DNA of 38,492 nucleotides. It comes from a virus. The notes beneath the pieces were generated by a model. That model searched no databases and was not told the DNA's origin. It saw nothing but the letters and a program-made list of their open reading frames with translations. Position numbers and translations under genes: made by a program. This document shows positions 1-6,107 of this stretch, piece after piece (the stretch's first letter is position 1; each line of letters begins with the position of its first letter). The stretch covers positions 1 through 38,492 of the IMG/VR virus record IMGVR_UViG_3300038701_001197. One strand, written 5' to 3'.

Positions 1-261
1 GGATGCTCAGGTAGCGACATTGCAAAAGTCCACACGAGCCAAGATATACCTACTCGGCACGATGTAGAGGCCTTAGCCAATGCCGAGTTCATCACCCGCG
101 CTTGTAATAGCCATTATGAGTTGATTGAAGAAATAGAAAAGCAAATAGAGTGGCTTAAACATGCAAAAGACAACGTGAAAGCATCGCCCAATATCATACG
201 AGGCTTTGAGCAATCTATAAAATATCTAAGCTTAGCACTCAAAAAAGCCAGAGGAGAATAG
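1..261 (+). CDS. C-terminal part of a small phage protein (KHT..PW / ANAEFI-RACNSH family), truncated by window edge
   Basis: Frame 1 is open from the first base to the TAG at 259-261 (86 codons visible, no start). The peptide contains ALANAEFITRACNSHYELIE followed by a charged amphipathic helix, a pattern very common in small phage proteins of unknown function that begin with K-H-T-x-x-P-W. Such an N-terminus (MTQKHTSLPWRTYNN) sits in the partial ORF at the other end of the window (38417-38492). This suggests the two pieces belong to one gene of a circular or circularly permuted genome. The frames do not join directly; a gap of 2 (mod 3) bases would be needed. Function unknown; probably first or second gene of the accessory operon. 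Confidence 0.75.
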   Translation, partial: GCSGSDIAKVHTSQDIPTRHDVEALANAEFITRACNSHYELIEEIEKQIEWLKHAKDNVKASPNIIRGFEQSIKYLSLALKKARGE

Positions 262-264
262 GCC

Positions 265-453
265 ATGACGGCACAAGTAGTGATATTAGAACCCAAAGGC
301 AAGTCGGCAATGCGTAGGAATATTGCTAAAGCCTATAATGATTTACCAATGGGGCAGCGCAAGTTAATGATGCTTGAAATGTATCTGGCGACGGGCGCAA
401 CGCTTAAACAGTTTTTTAACGATATTAGATTAATTAGAGGTGAGCATGCTTAG
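265..453 (+). CDS. small hypothetical phage protein
   Basis: 62 residues, ATG preceded by a purine-rich GAGGAG site at 251-256, starting 3 nt after the previous stop. The protein is basic in its first half (KGKSAMRRNIAKAY) and helical in the second (QRKLMMLEMYLATGATLKQFF). It resembles small accessory phage proteins but I recognise no family. Its end overlaps the start of the lipoprotein gene by 8 bp, which is typical of coupled translation in this operon. Confidence 0.6.
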   Translation: MTAQVVILEPKGKSAMRRNIAKAYNDLPMGQRKLMMLEMYLATGATLKQFFNDIRLIRGEHA

Positions 454-877
454 ATATATTCCGCTTTTGGCGCTAGCGGCATGCGCCACTCCTCAAGTTG
501 CCTCGGTACACCCAACCTATGAGCCTTTTACCAAGGTTTTGGAGCGTGAGCCAATAGGAGAATTATATACTATTGAGCAATGCCAGTCCATGAAAAGGAT
601 TGACGACATCGATGGCGAGTGGAAAACGCCAACTGAGTTTCTAGCAGATGGCGGTGGCGATTGTGAGGACTTTGCAATCTGCGTTTATTATGCTTTGCGG
701 TCAAAAGGTGTTAGCGCTAATAAAGTGTTTATTATAGCAACTAACGACCACGTTGTCACGCAGCACGGCAATAAAATATACGATGTGGACACGCAATTTA
801 ACGCTGATATGTGGCTGCGTACAGAAAAGCCAATCGGTAAGTTTAACGAGCATTATGCTCTGGCATTTAAGAGGTAG
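446..877 (+). CDS. transglutaminase-like cysteine peptidase, predicted lipoprotein
   Basis: 143 residues from ATG 446 (an in-frame GTG at 440 is also possible). Residues 1-13 form a short signal peptide ending in a lipobox LAAC, so the mature protein would start with a lipid-modified Cys. The rest matches the bacterial transglutaminase-like (BTLCP-type) fold: W-K-T-P-x-E-F-L, then GGGDCEDFAI with the presumed catalytic Cys, a His in NDHVV and an Asp in YDVDTQ, giving a plausible Cys-His-Asp triad. Families of this kind cleave or cross-link peptides; the substrate here is unknown. Being envelope-targeted and encoded in an early-type operon, it might act on the host cell surface (inference). 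About 145 residues is compact for the family. Confidence 0.75.
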   Translation: MLRYIPLLALAACATPQVASVHPTYEPFTKVLEREPIGELYTIEQCQSMKRIDDIDGEWKTPTEFLADGGGDCEDFAICVYYALRSKGVSANKVFIIATNDHVVTQHGNKIYDVDTQFNADMWLRTEKPIGKFNEHYALAFKR

Positions 878-880
878 GTT

Positions 881-1060
881 ATGCGTAGTTTTGGAGAAGC
901 TGTTTTGTGTGTGTTGGCGTTACTGACTTGTGTGCTAGTGGTTACATGCACCGCGAAACACTCTATGGCGTTTGCTGAAAAGCAATGTATAGGCGGCTTT
1001 GTATGGGATAATGAGAAGGGCTATACAGGCGAAACATGTCAATTAGGATTTAAGGGGTAG
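881..1060 (+). CDS. small membrane protein with Cys-rich C-terminus
   Basis: 59 residues, ATG four bases after the previous stop. Residues 8-23 are strongly hydrophobic (LCVLALLTCVLVVTC), so it is a single-pass membrane protein or has a signal sequence. The exported part has two further cysteines (KQCIGGF and GETCQLG) that could form a disulphide. This N-terminal helix plus two-Cys tail is a recurrent design in small phage proteins of unknown function. No family recognised; the gene is co-directional and tightly spaced with its neighbours. Confidence 0.6.
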   Translation: MRSFGEAVLCVLALLTCVLVVTCTAKHSMAFAEKQCIGGFVWDNEKGYTGETCQLGFKG

Positions 1061-1064
1061 GGTT

Positions 1065-1376
1065 ATGGACACTAAACGTTTTGGAATTGAAACTTATGTT
1101 TTAGCTTTACGTGCCGCCGATGGTGATGAATCGAAAGCTGATGAACTGCTTGAATCAGTTTATGATAAAACCAGCGATTTTATTTGGGTATTAATGGACG
1201 ATGACGAAATCACCTATTTCTATAAAACCTTAGACAAATACCCGTATCGTGAATTTATCAACAATGAACCAACGTGGTTAACGCAAGCCATACATGACGA
1301 GGTTATGGAGATGAACGATAGCCGAAATTATGTGTATGTTGATGGGTGGGGTGAAGAGGTGGCATTTCCAATATAG
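1065..1376 (+). CDS. hypothetical acidic protein
   Basis: 103 residues, very rich in Asp and Glu (DDDEITYF, DGDESKADELLE), with aromatic residues in the second half. ATG follows the preceding stop by 4 nt with GGGG upstream. No recognisable domain. Acidic small proteins in phage early operons sometimes act as protein-protein inhibitors, but nothing here shows that. Confidence 0.6.
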   Translation: MDTKRFGIETYVLALRAADGDESKADELLESVYDKTSDFIWVLMDDDEITYFYKTLDKYPYREFINNEPTWLTQAIHDEVMEMNDSRNYVYVDGWGEEVAFPI

Positions 1377-1387
1377 GAGTAAAAATC

Positions 1388-1597
1388 ATGTGGGTTAAAC
1401 GATTACTGGAAGAGAGACACGAAAGGAAAGTTAACCAAAAACTTGATAAGGAATTTAAGGAAAGAGAATTAAAGCTTGCTCTGGATAGGTTGGAGCAGGA
1501 TAGAATAACGGTAGCAAAGATTTCAGGGCGTGTTTACGTTCCGAAGGGCGCTAAGATAGTAGAACATTTAATGTGGAGTGAGGAGCGTGAAAGATAA
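1388..1597 (+). CDS. hypothetical charged coiled-coil-like protein
   Basis: 69 residues. The first 45 residues are almost entirely charged helix (ERHERKVNQKLDKEFKERE), followed by a short beta-like segment (AKISGRVYVPKGAK). ATG preceded by AGGAGT at 1376-1381. The gene lies 11 bp after the previous one and 30 bp before the repeat gene. Function unknown. Confidence 0.55.
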   Translation: MWVKRLLEERHERKVNQKLDKEFKERELKLALDRLEQDRITVAKISGRVYVPKGAKIVEHLMWSEERER

Positions 1598-1627
1598 AAC
1601 AAGAACCCCAAAACAAGGAGTAGGGAT

Positions 1628-2224
1628 GTGAAGAAATTTGAATTAACGTCAGAAACAAAAGTAGTTTTTGGAAAAACCCTTTTTAGAATCAAGGCTCTCG
1701 CTTCGTTCGGGAATGTTAAGAGGGGCGATTTAGGAGGATTTGTAGAAAAGAAAGACAATATCTCACAAGAGGGCAATGCGTGGGTGTATGGCAATGCGTG
1801 GGTGTATGGCAATGCGTGGGTGTCTGGCAATGCGTGGGTGTATGGCAATGCGTGGGTGTCTGGCAATGCGTGGGTGTCTGGCAATGCGTGGGTGTATGGC
1901 AATGCGTGGGTGTCTGGCAATGCGTGGGTGTATGGCAATGCGTGGGTGTCTGGCAATGCGTGGGTGTCTGGCAATGCGTGGGTGTATGGCAATGCGTGGG
2001 TGTTTTGGGCTTCTAAAGTTGGTAGTGAATTAGGAACGCTCACCGCTTTCAGGAATAAGGGCGGCGGTGTTTCGGTTAGCAGGGGCTGCTTTTTAGGGGG
2101 GCTTGATGAATTTGAGAAGGCCGTTAACAAGCGCCACGGTGAGTCCGATATTGGAAAACAATATGGCTTATTAATTGAGTTTATCAAACTGAAATTTAAA
2201 GTAACCCCAAAGCAGGAGGGCTAG
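1628..2224 (+). CDS. hexapeptide-repeat beta-helix phage protein with 13 near-identical repeats
   Basis: 198 residues with a GTG start, chosen because AAGGAG lies 9-14 nt upstream and the family N-terminus (KKFELTSETKVVFGKTLFRI) follows. Residues ~38-48 carry the family signature GDLGGFVEKKDNISQEG; residues 49-126 are 13 copies of GNAWV(Y/S/F); residues ~127-198 form a conserved tail (GTLTAFRNKGG, GCFLGGLDEFEKAV, HGES). I recognise this three-part arrangement from phage and bacterial hypothetical proteins whose repeats are normally diverged, such as G-N-A-x-V-Y/S-G-D. Left-handed beta-helix folding is inferred from the hexad period. The exceptional feature is near-identity of the repeats at DNA level. 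Role unknown; beta-helix proteins often bind glycans or form structural rods. Confidence 0.8.
   Translation: MKKFELTSETKVVFGKTLFRIKALASFGNVKRGDLGGFVEKKDNISQEGNAWVYGNAWVYGNAWVSGNAWVYGNAWVSGNAWVSGNAWVYGNAWVSGNAWVYGNAWVSGNAWVSGNAWVYGNAWVFWASKVGSELGTLTAFRNKGGGVSVSRGCFLGGLDEFEKAVNKRHGESDIGKQYGLLIEFIKLKFKVTPKQEG
1772..2005 (+). repeat. 13 x 18-bp coding tandem repeat with 90-bp higher-order duplication
   Basis: Thirteen contiguous 18-bp units (GGCAATGCGTGGGTGTVT-like, V = A or C) translate as GNAWVY or GNAWVS; the last ends in TTT (F). The only variation is the middle base of the sixth codon. Reading the sixth residue gives Y, then YSYSS, YSYSS, then Y, F, so units 2-6 (1790-1879) and 7-11 (1880-1969) are an exact 90-bp duplication. 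The unit has no stop in either other forward frame or in one reverse frame, which creates long spurious ORFs. Confidence 0.97.
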
Positions 2225-2227
2225 AAG

Positions 2228-2440
2228 GTGAGTATAAAATTAAAGGAAGAGATCCCGTTGTTAGTAACTTTGCTATTGGCAAAAGTTGATATTTTAAAGC
2301 TTAAAGCCGACGATTACAACTGGAAATGCCACACCCCACAAACAGTTAAAGAGCAATTAGAAATAGCATTAAATAAAATAGACGAGTTCACGGAAGCACT
2401 AACTGAAACGCCTCAACTAAAGGAGGGGAAAAAACCATGA
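2228..2440 (+). CDS. small hypothetical helical protein
   Basis: 70 residues with GTG start 3 nt after the previous stop. Mostly helical, with PLLVTLLLAKVDILKLKADD and later EQLEIALNKIDEFTEAL. Its stop overlaps the next start (ATGA at 2437-2440), indicating coupled translation. The AAGGAGGGG near its 3' end serves as the next gene's ribosome-binding site. No family recognised. Confidence 0.6.
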   Translation: MSIKLKEEIPLLVTLLLAKVDILKLKADDYNWKCHTPQTVKEQLEIALNKIDEFTEALTETPQLKEGKKP

Positions 2441-2583
2441 AAGAACACATAGATGCTATTCGGGAGGCTTTGTATAGCTGCGTAACTCTATCTAATGGCT
2501 GGGAACACTCATTTGATGAAGACAAAGTCAATAAGGCACTAATACACCTAACCGCCCTAGAGGCAATGATTAAAGGAGAGTGA
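2437..2583 (+). CDS. small hypothetical phage protein (…AL-HL-ALEAMIKGE type)
   Basis: 48 residues beginning at the ATGA overlap with the previous gene, preceded by AAGGAGGGG. The layout I-x-x-A-L-x-x-C followed by K-V-N-K-A-L and ending ALEAMIKGE is a short helical hairpin seen in many small phage proteins of unknown function. It is too short for most gene callers but has a good ribosome-binding site and perfect coupling. Confidence 0.6.
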   Translation: MKEHIDAIREALYSCVTLSNGWEHSFDEDKVNKALIHLTALEAMIKGE

Positions 2584-2586
2584 GTT

Positions 2587-3105
2587 GTGAGCACATACTA
2601 CCCAAGAGACATGCTAGAACATAAAGGTAAAAAGATTGAAGGTCATTTCAAAACATTTGATGATTATTTGAATTGGATTGGAGCAGAAATTCTTGAAAAA
2701 ACAAATCCATATGAGGTGTCACGATTTGTCGCAAATCAGATAGTCTGTGTTATTTATCATGGAAAGAGAGGGTTAACGTTTTCCAGCCAAGAAGCATTAA
2801 AAGTTCTTGAAGCATACAATCGTAAGCAGAAAATAAATGTAGCGGGAACAAAGCGCATAAGATTAGAGAAAGAGATAAAAGAAAAGATAAGGCGAAGAGA
2901 TGGCAATATGTGTTTTTATACAGGTGTAGAACTAACTGAAGAAACTGAATCTATTGAGCATCTGATACCAGTTAGTAAGGGCGGGAAAAACAATCTTGAT
3001 AATCTTGTTCTTTGCACGAAGCAAATAAATTATGAAATGGCTGATAAGCCACTAATTGAGAAGATAAGAATTAGAGATAAATTACTCCATAACAAGGAAA
3101 ACTAA
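2587..3105 (+). CDS. HNH endonuclease
   Basis: 172 residues with a GTG start behind GGAGAG. The first ~85 residues are an unrecognised helical domain. An HNH nuclease follows: a basic lead-in (KEKIRRRDGNMCFYTG), then EHLIPVSKGG with the first His, NNLDNLVLC with the Asn, and a final KQINYEM in place of the usual N-x-x-K/H. Only one Cys pair element (MCFYTG ... VLCTKQ) is visible, so a bound zinc is uncertain. HNH proteins in phages act as homing nucleases, in packaging or in host DNA attack. It is far from the terminase genes, so a mobile or defence role is more likely than packaging (inference). Confidence 0.8.
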   Translation: MSTYYPRDMLEHKGKKIEGHFKTFDDYLNWIGAEILEKTNPYEVSRFVANQIVCVIYHGKRGLTFSSQEALKVLEAYNRKQKINVAGTKRIRLEKEIKEKIRRRDGNMCFYTGVELTEETESIEHLIPVSKGGKNNLDNLVLCTKQINYEMADKPLIEKIRIRDKLLHNKEN

Positions 3106-3106
3106 A

Positions 3107-3430
3107 ATGACAAACGAAAACGAGCTTAAAGAGTTAGACGACAAAATTGTTGATAAAGTAATAAATGATGTTAGTTGGTTTCTAAAAGACTGGGAAGCCA
3201 GTACAAAAGATACCGTAAGAAACGTCATTTATTCTTATTTGAAACACAGTGGCAACCCCGACCTTGCGAAGAAGCTGGCGGAGGTGGAGGAAGCTTTAAG
3301 AAGGATGACTCAGAGTTCTGGCTCTAAGATGGATTACGGCAGCAATGATGACTCCCATCAGGCTTGCTATATTTTATCCCAAAAAGCCCTCACCCTCCTA
3401 TCCGAAATCAAGAAAGAGCTGGGGGTGTGA
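3107..3430 (+). CDS. hypothetical protein
   Basis: 107 residues; ATG directly after the HNH stop with AAGGA upstream. Acidic N-terminus (ENELKELDDKIVDKVIND), a W-rich helix (SWFLKDWEAS) and a C-terminal helix. No domain recognised. Its stop overlaps the next start (TGATG at 3428-3432). Confidence 0.6.
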   Translation: MTNENELKELDDKIVDKVINDVSWFLKDWEASTKDTVRNVIYSYLKHSGNPDLAKKLAEVEEALRRMTQSSGSKMDYGSNDDSHQACYILSQKALTLLSEIKKELGV

Positions 3431-3738
3431 TGTGGAACTGGATAAAGCACCAGATTAATTGCCTTAAATTCTGGTGGTATAGAAGAAAGGCAGTGCAGAA
3501 GGAAGTGTATGACAGAGCTTACATTATCATGCCCTACACGCCAGATTTATGGGATATTGCTATATCAAAATACGGGGAAAGCTATTTAAGCCCGTTACGA
3601 TTTAGCCATAAACAAGATAAGCCAACGCTGACTAAGAATCCTTCTAAATACGAAGAACTTCTATTTACTGAGTTGCTTGCTTATTGGAAATTCAGGCAAT
3701 TTACGCCTAAAGATAAAATGCTGATAGAGGTAAAATAA
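3430..3738 (+). CDS. hypothetical basic protein
   Basis: 102 residues. ATG 3430 is preferred over an upstream start at 3364 because it overlaps the previous stop and has GGGGGTG upstream. N-terminus MWNWIKHQINCLKFWWYRRK is very rich in Trp and basic residues, resembling a membrane-interface helix. The rest has several Tyr and Lys but no known motif. Confidence 0.6.
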   Translation: MWNWIKHQINCLKFWWYRRKAVQKEVYDRAYIIMPYTPDLWDIAISKYGESYLSPLRFSHKQDKPTLTKNPSKYEELLFTELLAYWKFRQFTPKDKMLIEVK

Positions 3739-3739
3739 T

Positions 3740-4066
3740 ATGACACTAAAAACCACCATACAAGAGGCGATTGATTCGCTGGAATACGCAATAAAAACAG
3801 CGACTATTAACGGCCTTGCAGAGATGGAACTTCATAAGCTTATACCAGTAAAAAACAACCTCAAAGCCGAGCTTGAGCGGTTGGAGGGTGGGGAAAGTGA
3901 CTTGCACAAGGCGTTGAAGTTAATGTGGTTTTTCCTGCCAGAGCACGAGCCTTGCAATCCACATAGCAACAAAGCCACAGATAAAGAGCGTAACAAACGC
4001 TGGCATTCAGCTTGTGACTTGTACCAAAAACATGCAACCGCAATCATGGGTAAAGATGATGAGTGA
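3740..4066 (+). CDS. hypothetical protein
   Basis: 108 residues; ATG 2 nt after the previous stop with AGAGG upstream. The first 50 residues are an amphipathic helical hairpin (IQEAIDSLEYAIKTATINGL / VKNNLKAELERLEGG). The C-terminal half contains C-N-P-H-S-N and H-S-A-C, four potential metal ligands, but the spacing matches no family I know. It ends within the start region of the next gene. Confidence 0.6.
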   Translation: MTLKTTIQEAIDSLEYAIKTATINGLAEMELHKLIPVKNNLKAELERLEGGESDLHKALKLMWFFLPEHEPCNPHSNKATDKERNKRWHSACDLYQKHATAIMGKDDE

Positions 4067-4391
4067 TGAATTGAAAAACATAACAGCAAAAGTGATTTCT
4101 ATGCTTGTGGAGTATAGCGGAGGTCACAGCTTGACAAACACAAAAGGCGATAGGCTTTGGCAGGGTAAAAATGCTATTAATGTGACGGAGGTTGTGTATA
4201 AGGTTTTAGAGTGGAACACCCGCTATGTCGACGACACCAATGTCGTTAAGATGCAGAATCGCATAGCAGAGCTTGAGGAGGCTTTAGAAATAGCTGATTA
4301 CGCTTTCGATTTATGCCGTAGGTACAATGGGAATAGTAAAAGTTACTACTTTAACGAAGCCAAACAAGCACTAAACAAGGGGAAGAAGTGA
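4059..4391 (+). CDS. hypothetical protein
   Basis: 110 residues from ATG 4059, which overlaps the previous gene's end by 8 bp; ATG 4056 is equally possible and an upstream start at 4014 would overlap too far. Contains a C-terminal helical region (LEEALEIADYAFDLCRRYNG) also common in small phage proteins. The stop overlaps the next start (TGATG). Confidence 0.55.
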   Translation: MSDELKNITAKVISMLVEYSGGHSLTNTKGDRLWQGKNAINVTEVVYKVLEWNTRYVDDTNVVKMQNRIAELEEALEIADYAFDLCRRYNGNSKSYYFNEAKQALNKGKK

Positions 4392-4591
4392 TGTACAGAT
4401 TATTAAATTGGCTATTCGGATGGCAATATATCACTTTTGTTTATGGTTTTAGTCATGTTATTTCGCGGGTTAAGACCCTACCGAATGGAAAAAAATACAC
4501 CATGTATTGCGGAGATATGTTTTTTCTTGATGGAAACAAACTTATTGATTGCGATGGCGATAAATTTAACTTCTGGACATTAACCAAATGA
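4391..4591 (+). CDS. hypothetical small beta-rich protein
   Basis: 66 residues, ATG overlapping the preceding stop, with AGGGGAAGAAG upstream. It begins with a hydrophobic aromatic stretch (LLNWLFGWQYITFVYGF) and continues with a beta-hairpin pattern (GKKYTMYCGDMFFLDGNKLIDCDGD). No family recognised. Confidence 0.55.
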   Translation: MYRLLNWLFGWQYITFVYGFSHVISRVKTLPNGKKYTMYCGDMFFLDGNKLIDCDGDKFNFWTLTK

Positions 4592-4604
4592 AAGGACAAT
4601 ACCC

Positions 4605-4805
4605 ATGCGTAATGAGTCAAGGCCACAGCTTTCAACATTCGAGCAGAAAATCATGCGGGATTATTTACCGGATGGCGCGAATGATAACCAGATTCTTGAA
4701 GCTATTGAAAAATTAGAGGATAAGGCCATAAGGCTTCCTGCCAATATCAGAAGGTCTTATCAAGTAGTTATTGACTTATTAAGGGATGAGTTGCATGGAT
4801 TATGA
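4605..4805 (+). CDS. hypothetical helical protein
   Basis: 66 residues; ATG preceded by AAAGGA. Helical throughout (FEQKIMRDYLPDGAND, ILEAIEKLEDKAIRL, YQVVIDLLRDEL). The end overlaps the next ORF by 11 bp. Function unknown. Confidence 0.55.
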   Translation: MRNESRPQLSTFEQKIMRDYLPDGANDNQILEAIEKLEDKAIRLPANIRRSYQVVIDLLRDELHGL

Positions 4806-4995
4806 ATTGCGATTGAAAATTAAAAAGATATGTCGGGAGTTCCCTGACGAATGCACATCCAAAAAGATATTGAGGCTGCTTGAAAATGAACGAATTAAAA
4901 CGTTGTACTGCCAAGGGGTGCAAGGAGATGCACGACACAAAATACAAGTTGTGCGAAGCTTGCAGGATAATAAGGCGCGACTACATGAGAAGTAA
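4795..4995 (+). CDS. hypothetical protein with KIKKIC...KKILRLL module
   Basis: 66 residues from ATG 4795, behind AAGGGATGAG. Residues ~4-30 (ELRLKIKKICREFPDE then KKILRLLE) closely mirror the C-terminal helix pair of the next gene (WKIQKLCIKNRDN then KEIIKLL). After about residue 31 the frame runs over the next gene for 110 bp and the peptide there looks like out-of-frame sequence. Either the overlap is real or the original gene ended earlier and lost its stop. The N-terminal third is well supported, the rest weakly. Confidence 0.45.
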   Translation: MDYELRLKIKKICREFPDECTSKKILRLLENERIKTLYCQGVQGDARHKIQVVRSLQDNKARLHEK

Positions 4996-5083
4996 AGCAG
5001 ATAACGTCATCTGGAAAATACAGAAACTTTGCATCAAGAATAGAGACAATCCACTTGCGAAAGAAATTATCAAACTGCTGTAA
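4886..5083 (+). CDS. small zinc-binding protein (CxxxxC...CxxC)
   Basis: 65 residues from ATG 4886. Residues 8-25 carry RCTAKGCKEMHD and KLCEACR, a four-Cys zinc-finger pattern followed by a basic helix (RIIRRDYMRSK), suggesting nucleic-acid binding. The C-terminal helices repeat the module seen at the start of the preceding ORF. It is the last gene of this operon and is followed within 10 bp by an intrinsic terminator. Confidence 0.65.
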   Translation: MNELKRCTAKGCKEMHDTKYKLCEACRIIRRDYMRSKADNVIWKIQKLCIKNRDNPLAKEIIKLL

Positions 5084-5088
5084 AAAGT

Positions 5089-5150
5089 AACCCCTCGGTT
5101 TGAGCATTGCCCCCACTACGCAATGACTAGAGGCTTGAGGGGTTTTATTT
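5089..5150 (+). terminator. intrinsic terminator of the left operon, with nested hairpin
   Basis: Stem AACCCCTC (5089-5096) pairs with GAGGGGTT (5137-5144), followed by TTATTT. Inside is a second perfect hairpin, CATTGC (5105-5110) with GCAATG (5120-5125). It starts 6 bp after the last stop of the rightward operon. Confidence 0.8.
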
Positions 5151-5238
5151 AAACATCATATATAACTGAGGTATTTTGCAGATGCCTTAGTTTTTTTGAC
5201 GTTTATCTAGAGCTAACTTTGTCAACTCTAACGTATTT

Positions 5239-5259
5239 TTGTATCACAAAAATATACAT
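5239..5259. promoter_or_regulatory. candidate operator, TGTAT-N9-ATACA
   Basis: TGTAT (5240-5244), nine bases, ATACA (5254-5258): a perfect match to the palindrome found at the divergent switch 14532-14598. It overlaps the -10 of a possible leftward promoter (TTGACA on the minus strand at 5284-5279, 17-bp spacer, TAATGT). It sits between two terminators, so its target is unclear. Confidence 0.55.
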
Positions 5260-5285
5260 TAGAATACAAATCGATTAATGTCAAC

Positions 5286-5312
5286 AAAAAAACCCCCATC
5301 TTGCGACAGGGG
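5286..5312 (-). terminator. intrinsic terminator of the leftward gene 5357-5656
   Basis: On the minus strand CCCC (5312-5309) pairs with GGGG (5297-5294) around an 11-nt loop, then the RNA runs into seven U (5292-5286). It lies ~45 bp beyond the stop of the only leftward gene in this part of the map. Confidence 0.75.
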
Positions 5313-5356
5313 CGGGAGATAGAGAGTAAGAATGCTAGGATAGTTTAGCACAAGCT

Positions 5357-5656
5357 TTATACTTTTGCAATAACCTTACACCCTTGCGCTTTTAACTCAT
5401 CCCAGTATTGGCGGCTCATTTTTTCTTCATATACCCATTGCTCACCATCAAGCTCTAAGGTATCGCCCATCTCTGGCATTTTGTCTTTCTGTGCCACATA
5501 GTTATTTGCAGCATCATAGCAGATACATCTATCCAATACGCCAGAACCTTCTTTTAGCGAAAGAATAACTCCCTCACCCTCATATTGCCTTTGCTTACGC
5601 AATCCAAATGTATAAACCTTTCTAGTGCCGTCTTGTTTTTCTATTGTTATTTTCAT
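5357..5656 (-). CDS. hypothetical protein, single leftward gene
   Basis: 99 residues, ATG with AAGGAT upstream. Predicted beta-rich: it opens ITIEKQDGTRKVYTFGL and has a charged C-terminus ending GCKVIAKV. It contains two cysteines (DRCICYD) in its middle. It is transcribed away from the replication block, has its own terminator and lies next to an operator at 5805-5825, so it is probably expressed separately, possibly as an early or lysogeny-type gene. No family recognised. Confidence 0.7.
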   Translation of the reverse strand: MKITIEKQDGTRKVYTFGLRKQRQYEGEGVILSLKEGSGVLDRCICYDAANNYVAQKDKMPEMGDTLELDGEQWVYEEKMSRQYWDELKAQGCKVIAKV

Positions 5657-5804
5657 CTCACATTATCCTTTAAATGTTGTTTATCTTTAAAATAAGCCTC
5701 ACCAGCCACCAACTACCACCCCTCTAGCTATACCCCCCTACCTAATACGCCCTACTAAAGCTTGTAGCCAGCATATTGGCGCATTGGTTTTCAAACTTAT
5801 TTAT

Positions 5805-5825
5805 ATGTATACAATAACTATACAA
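5805..5825. promoter_or_regulatory. candidate operator, TGTAT-N9-ATACA
   Basis: TGTAT (5806-5810), nine bases, ATACA (5820-5824), flanked by A on both sides. It lies between the leftward gene 5357-5656 and the rightward replication block, so it could control either or both. Same half-sites and spacing as at 10369, 14532 and 14578. Confidence 0.6.
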
Positions 5826-5856
5826 CCAAAACAACAAAATAACCCAACCAACAAAA

Positions 5857-6003
5857 AATAATTCTTTCCCGCGCACGCGTACACGAACACCCAGATAAGC
5901 CCCTAAATAGATAAAAAAGAAAGAATATATATATATAGAAAGAATTATTTATTTATATATATTTTCCTATTCAAACCCGCAGAAAACCGCCAAATAATTC
6001 TTT
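5857..6003. repeat. AATAATTCTTT repeats, two direct and one inverted
   Basis: AATAATTCTTT occurs at 5857-5867 and 5993-6003, and its exact complement AAAGAATTATT at 5939-5949. A related pair, AAAGAATATAT (5920-5930) and ATATATTCTTT (6078-6088), is also inverted. The arrangement suggests binding sites for a replication or regulatory protein. Confidence 0.7.
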
Positions 6004-6107
6004 GTTAATTAGTTATATTTAAAAATAAAACATTTTGCTAATAACTTATGTGCTTTACATAAAACATTTAAAGGATTATATATTCTTTATATTTAAAGGA
6101 GGTCAAG

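Larger units (their letters stand above)
5657..6107. other. AT-rich intergenic region with repeats; candidate replication origin or control region
   Basis: About 450 bp with no gene. It holds a pyrimidine-skewed C-rich stretch (5700-5750), an operator (5805-5825), a GC island with CGCGCACGCG (5870-5880), a run of alternating A/T, and several copies of an 11-bp repeat. It precedes the winged-helix protein and the primase, which is where phage origins or initiator-binding iterons commonly lie. Origin function is inferred only. Confidence 0.5.

Noticed and set aside
1772-2005. CRISPR-like short repeat array
   Set aside because: Units are directly contiguous without spacers and are in frame within a gene.
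1534-2187. Antisense 217-codon ORF (THALP repeats) and two extra forward ORFs over the repeat
   Set aside because: They exist only because the 18-bp unit lacks stops in these frames; no ribosome-binding sites and no protein-like flanks.
4880-4995. Programmed frameshift joining the two overlapping small ORFs
   Set aside because: No slippery heptamer with downstream structure is visible; the second ORF has its own ATG.
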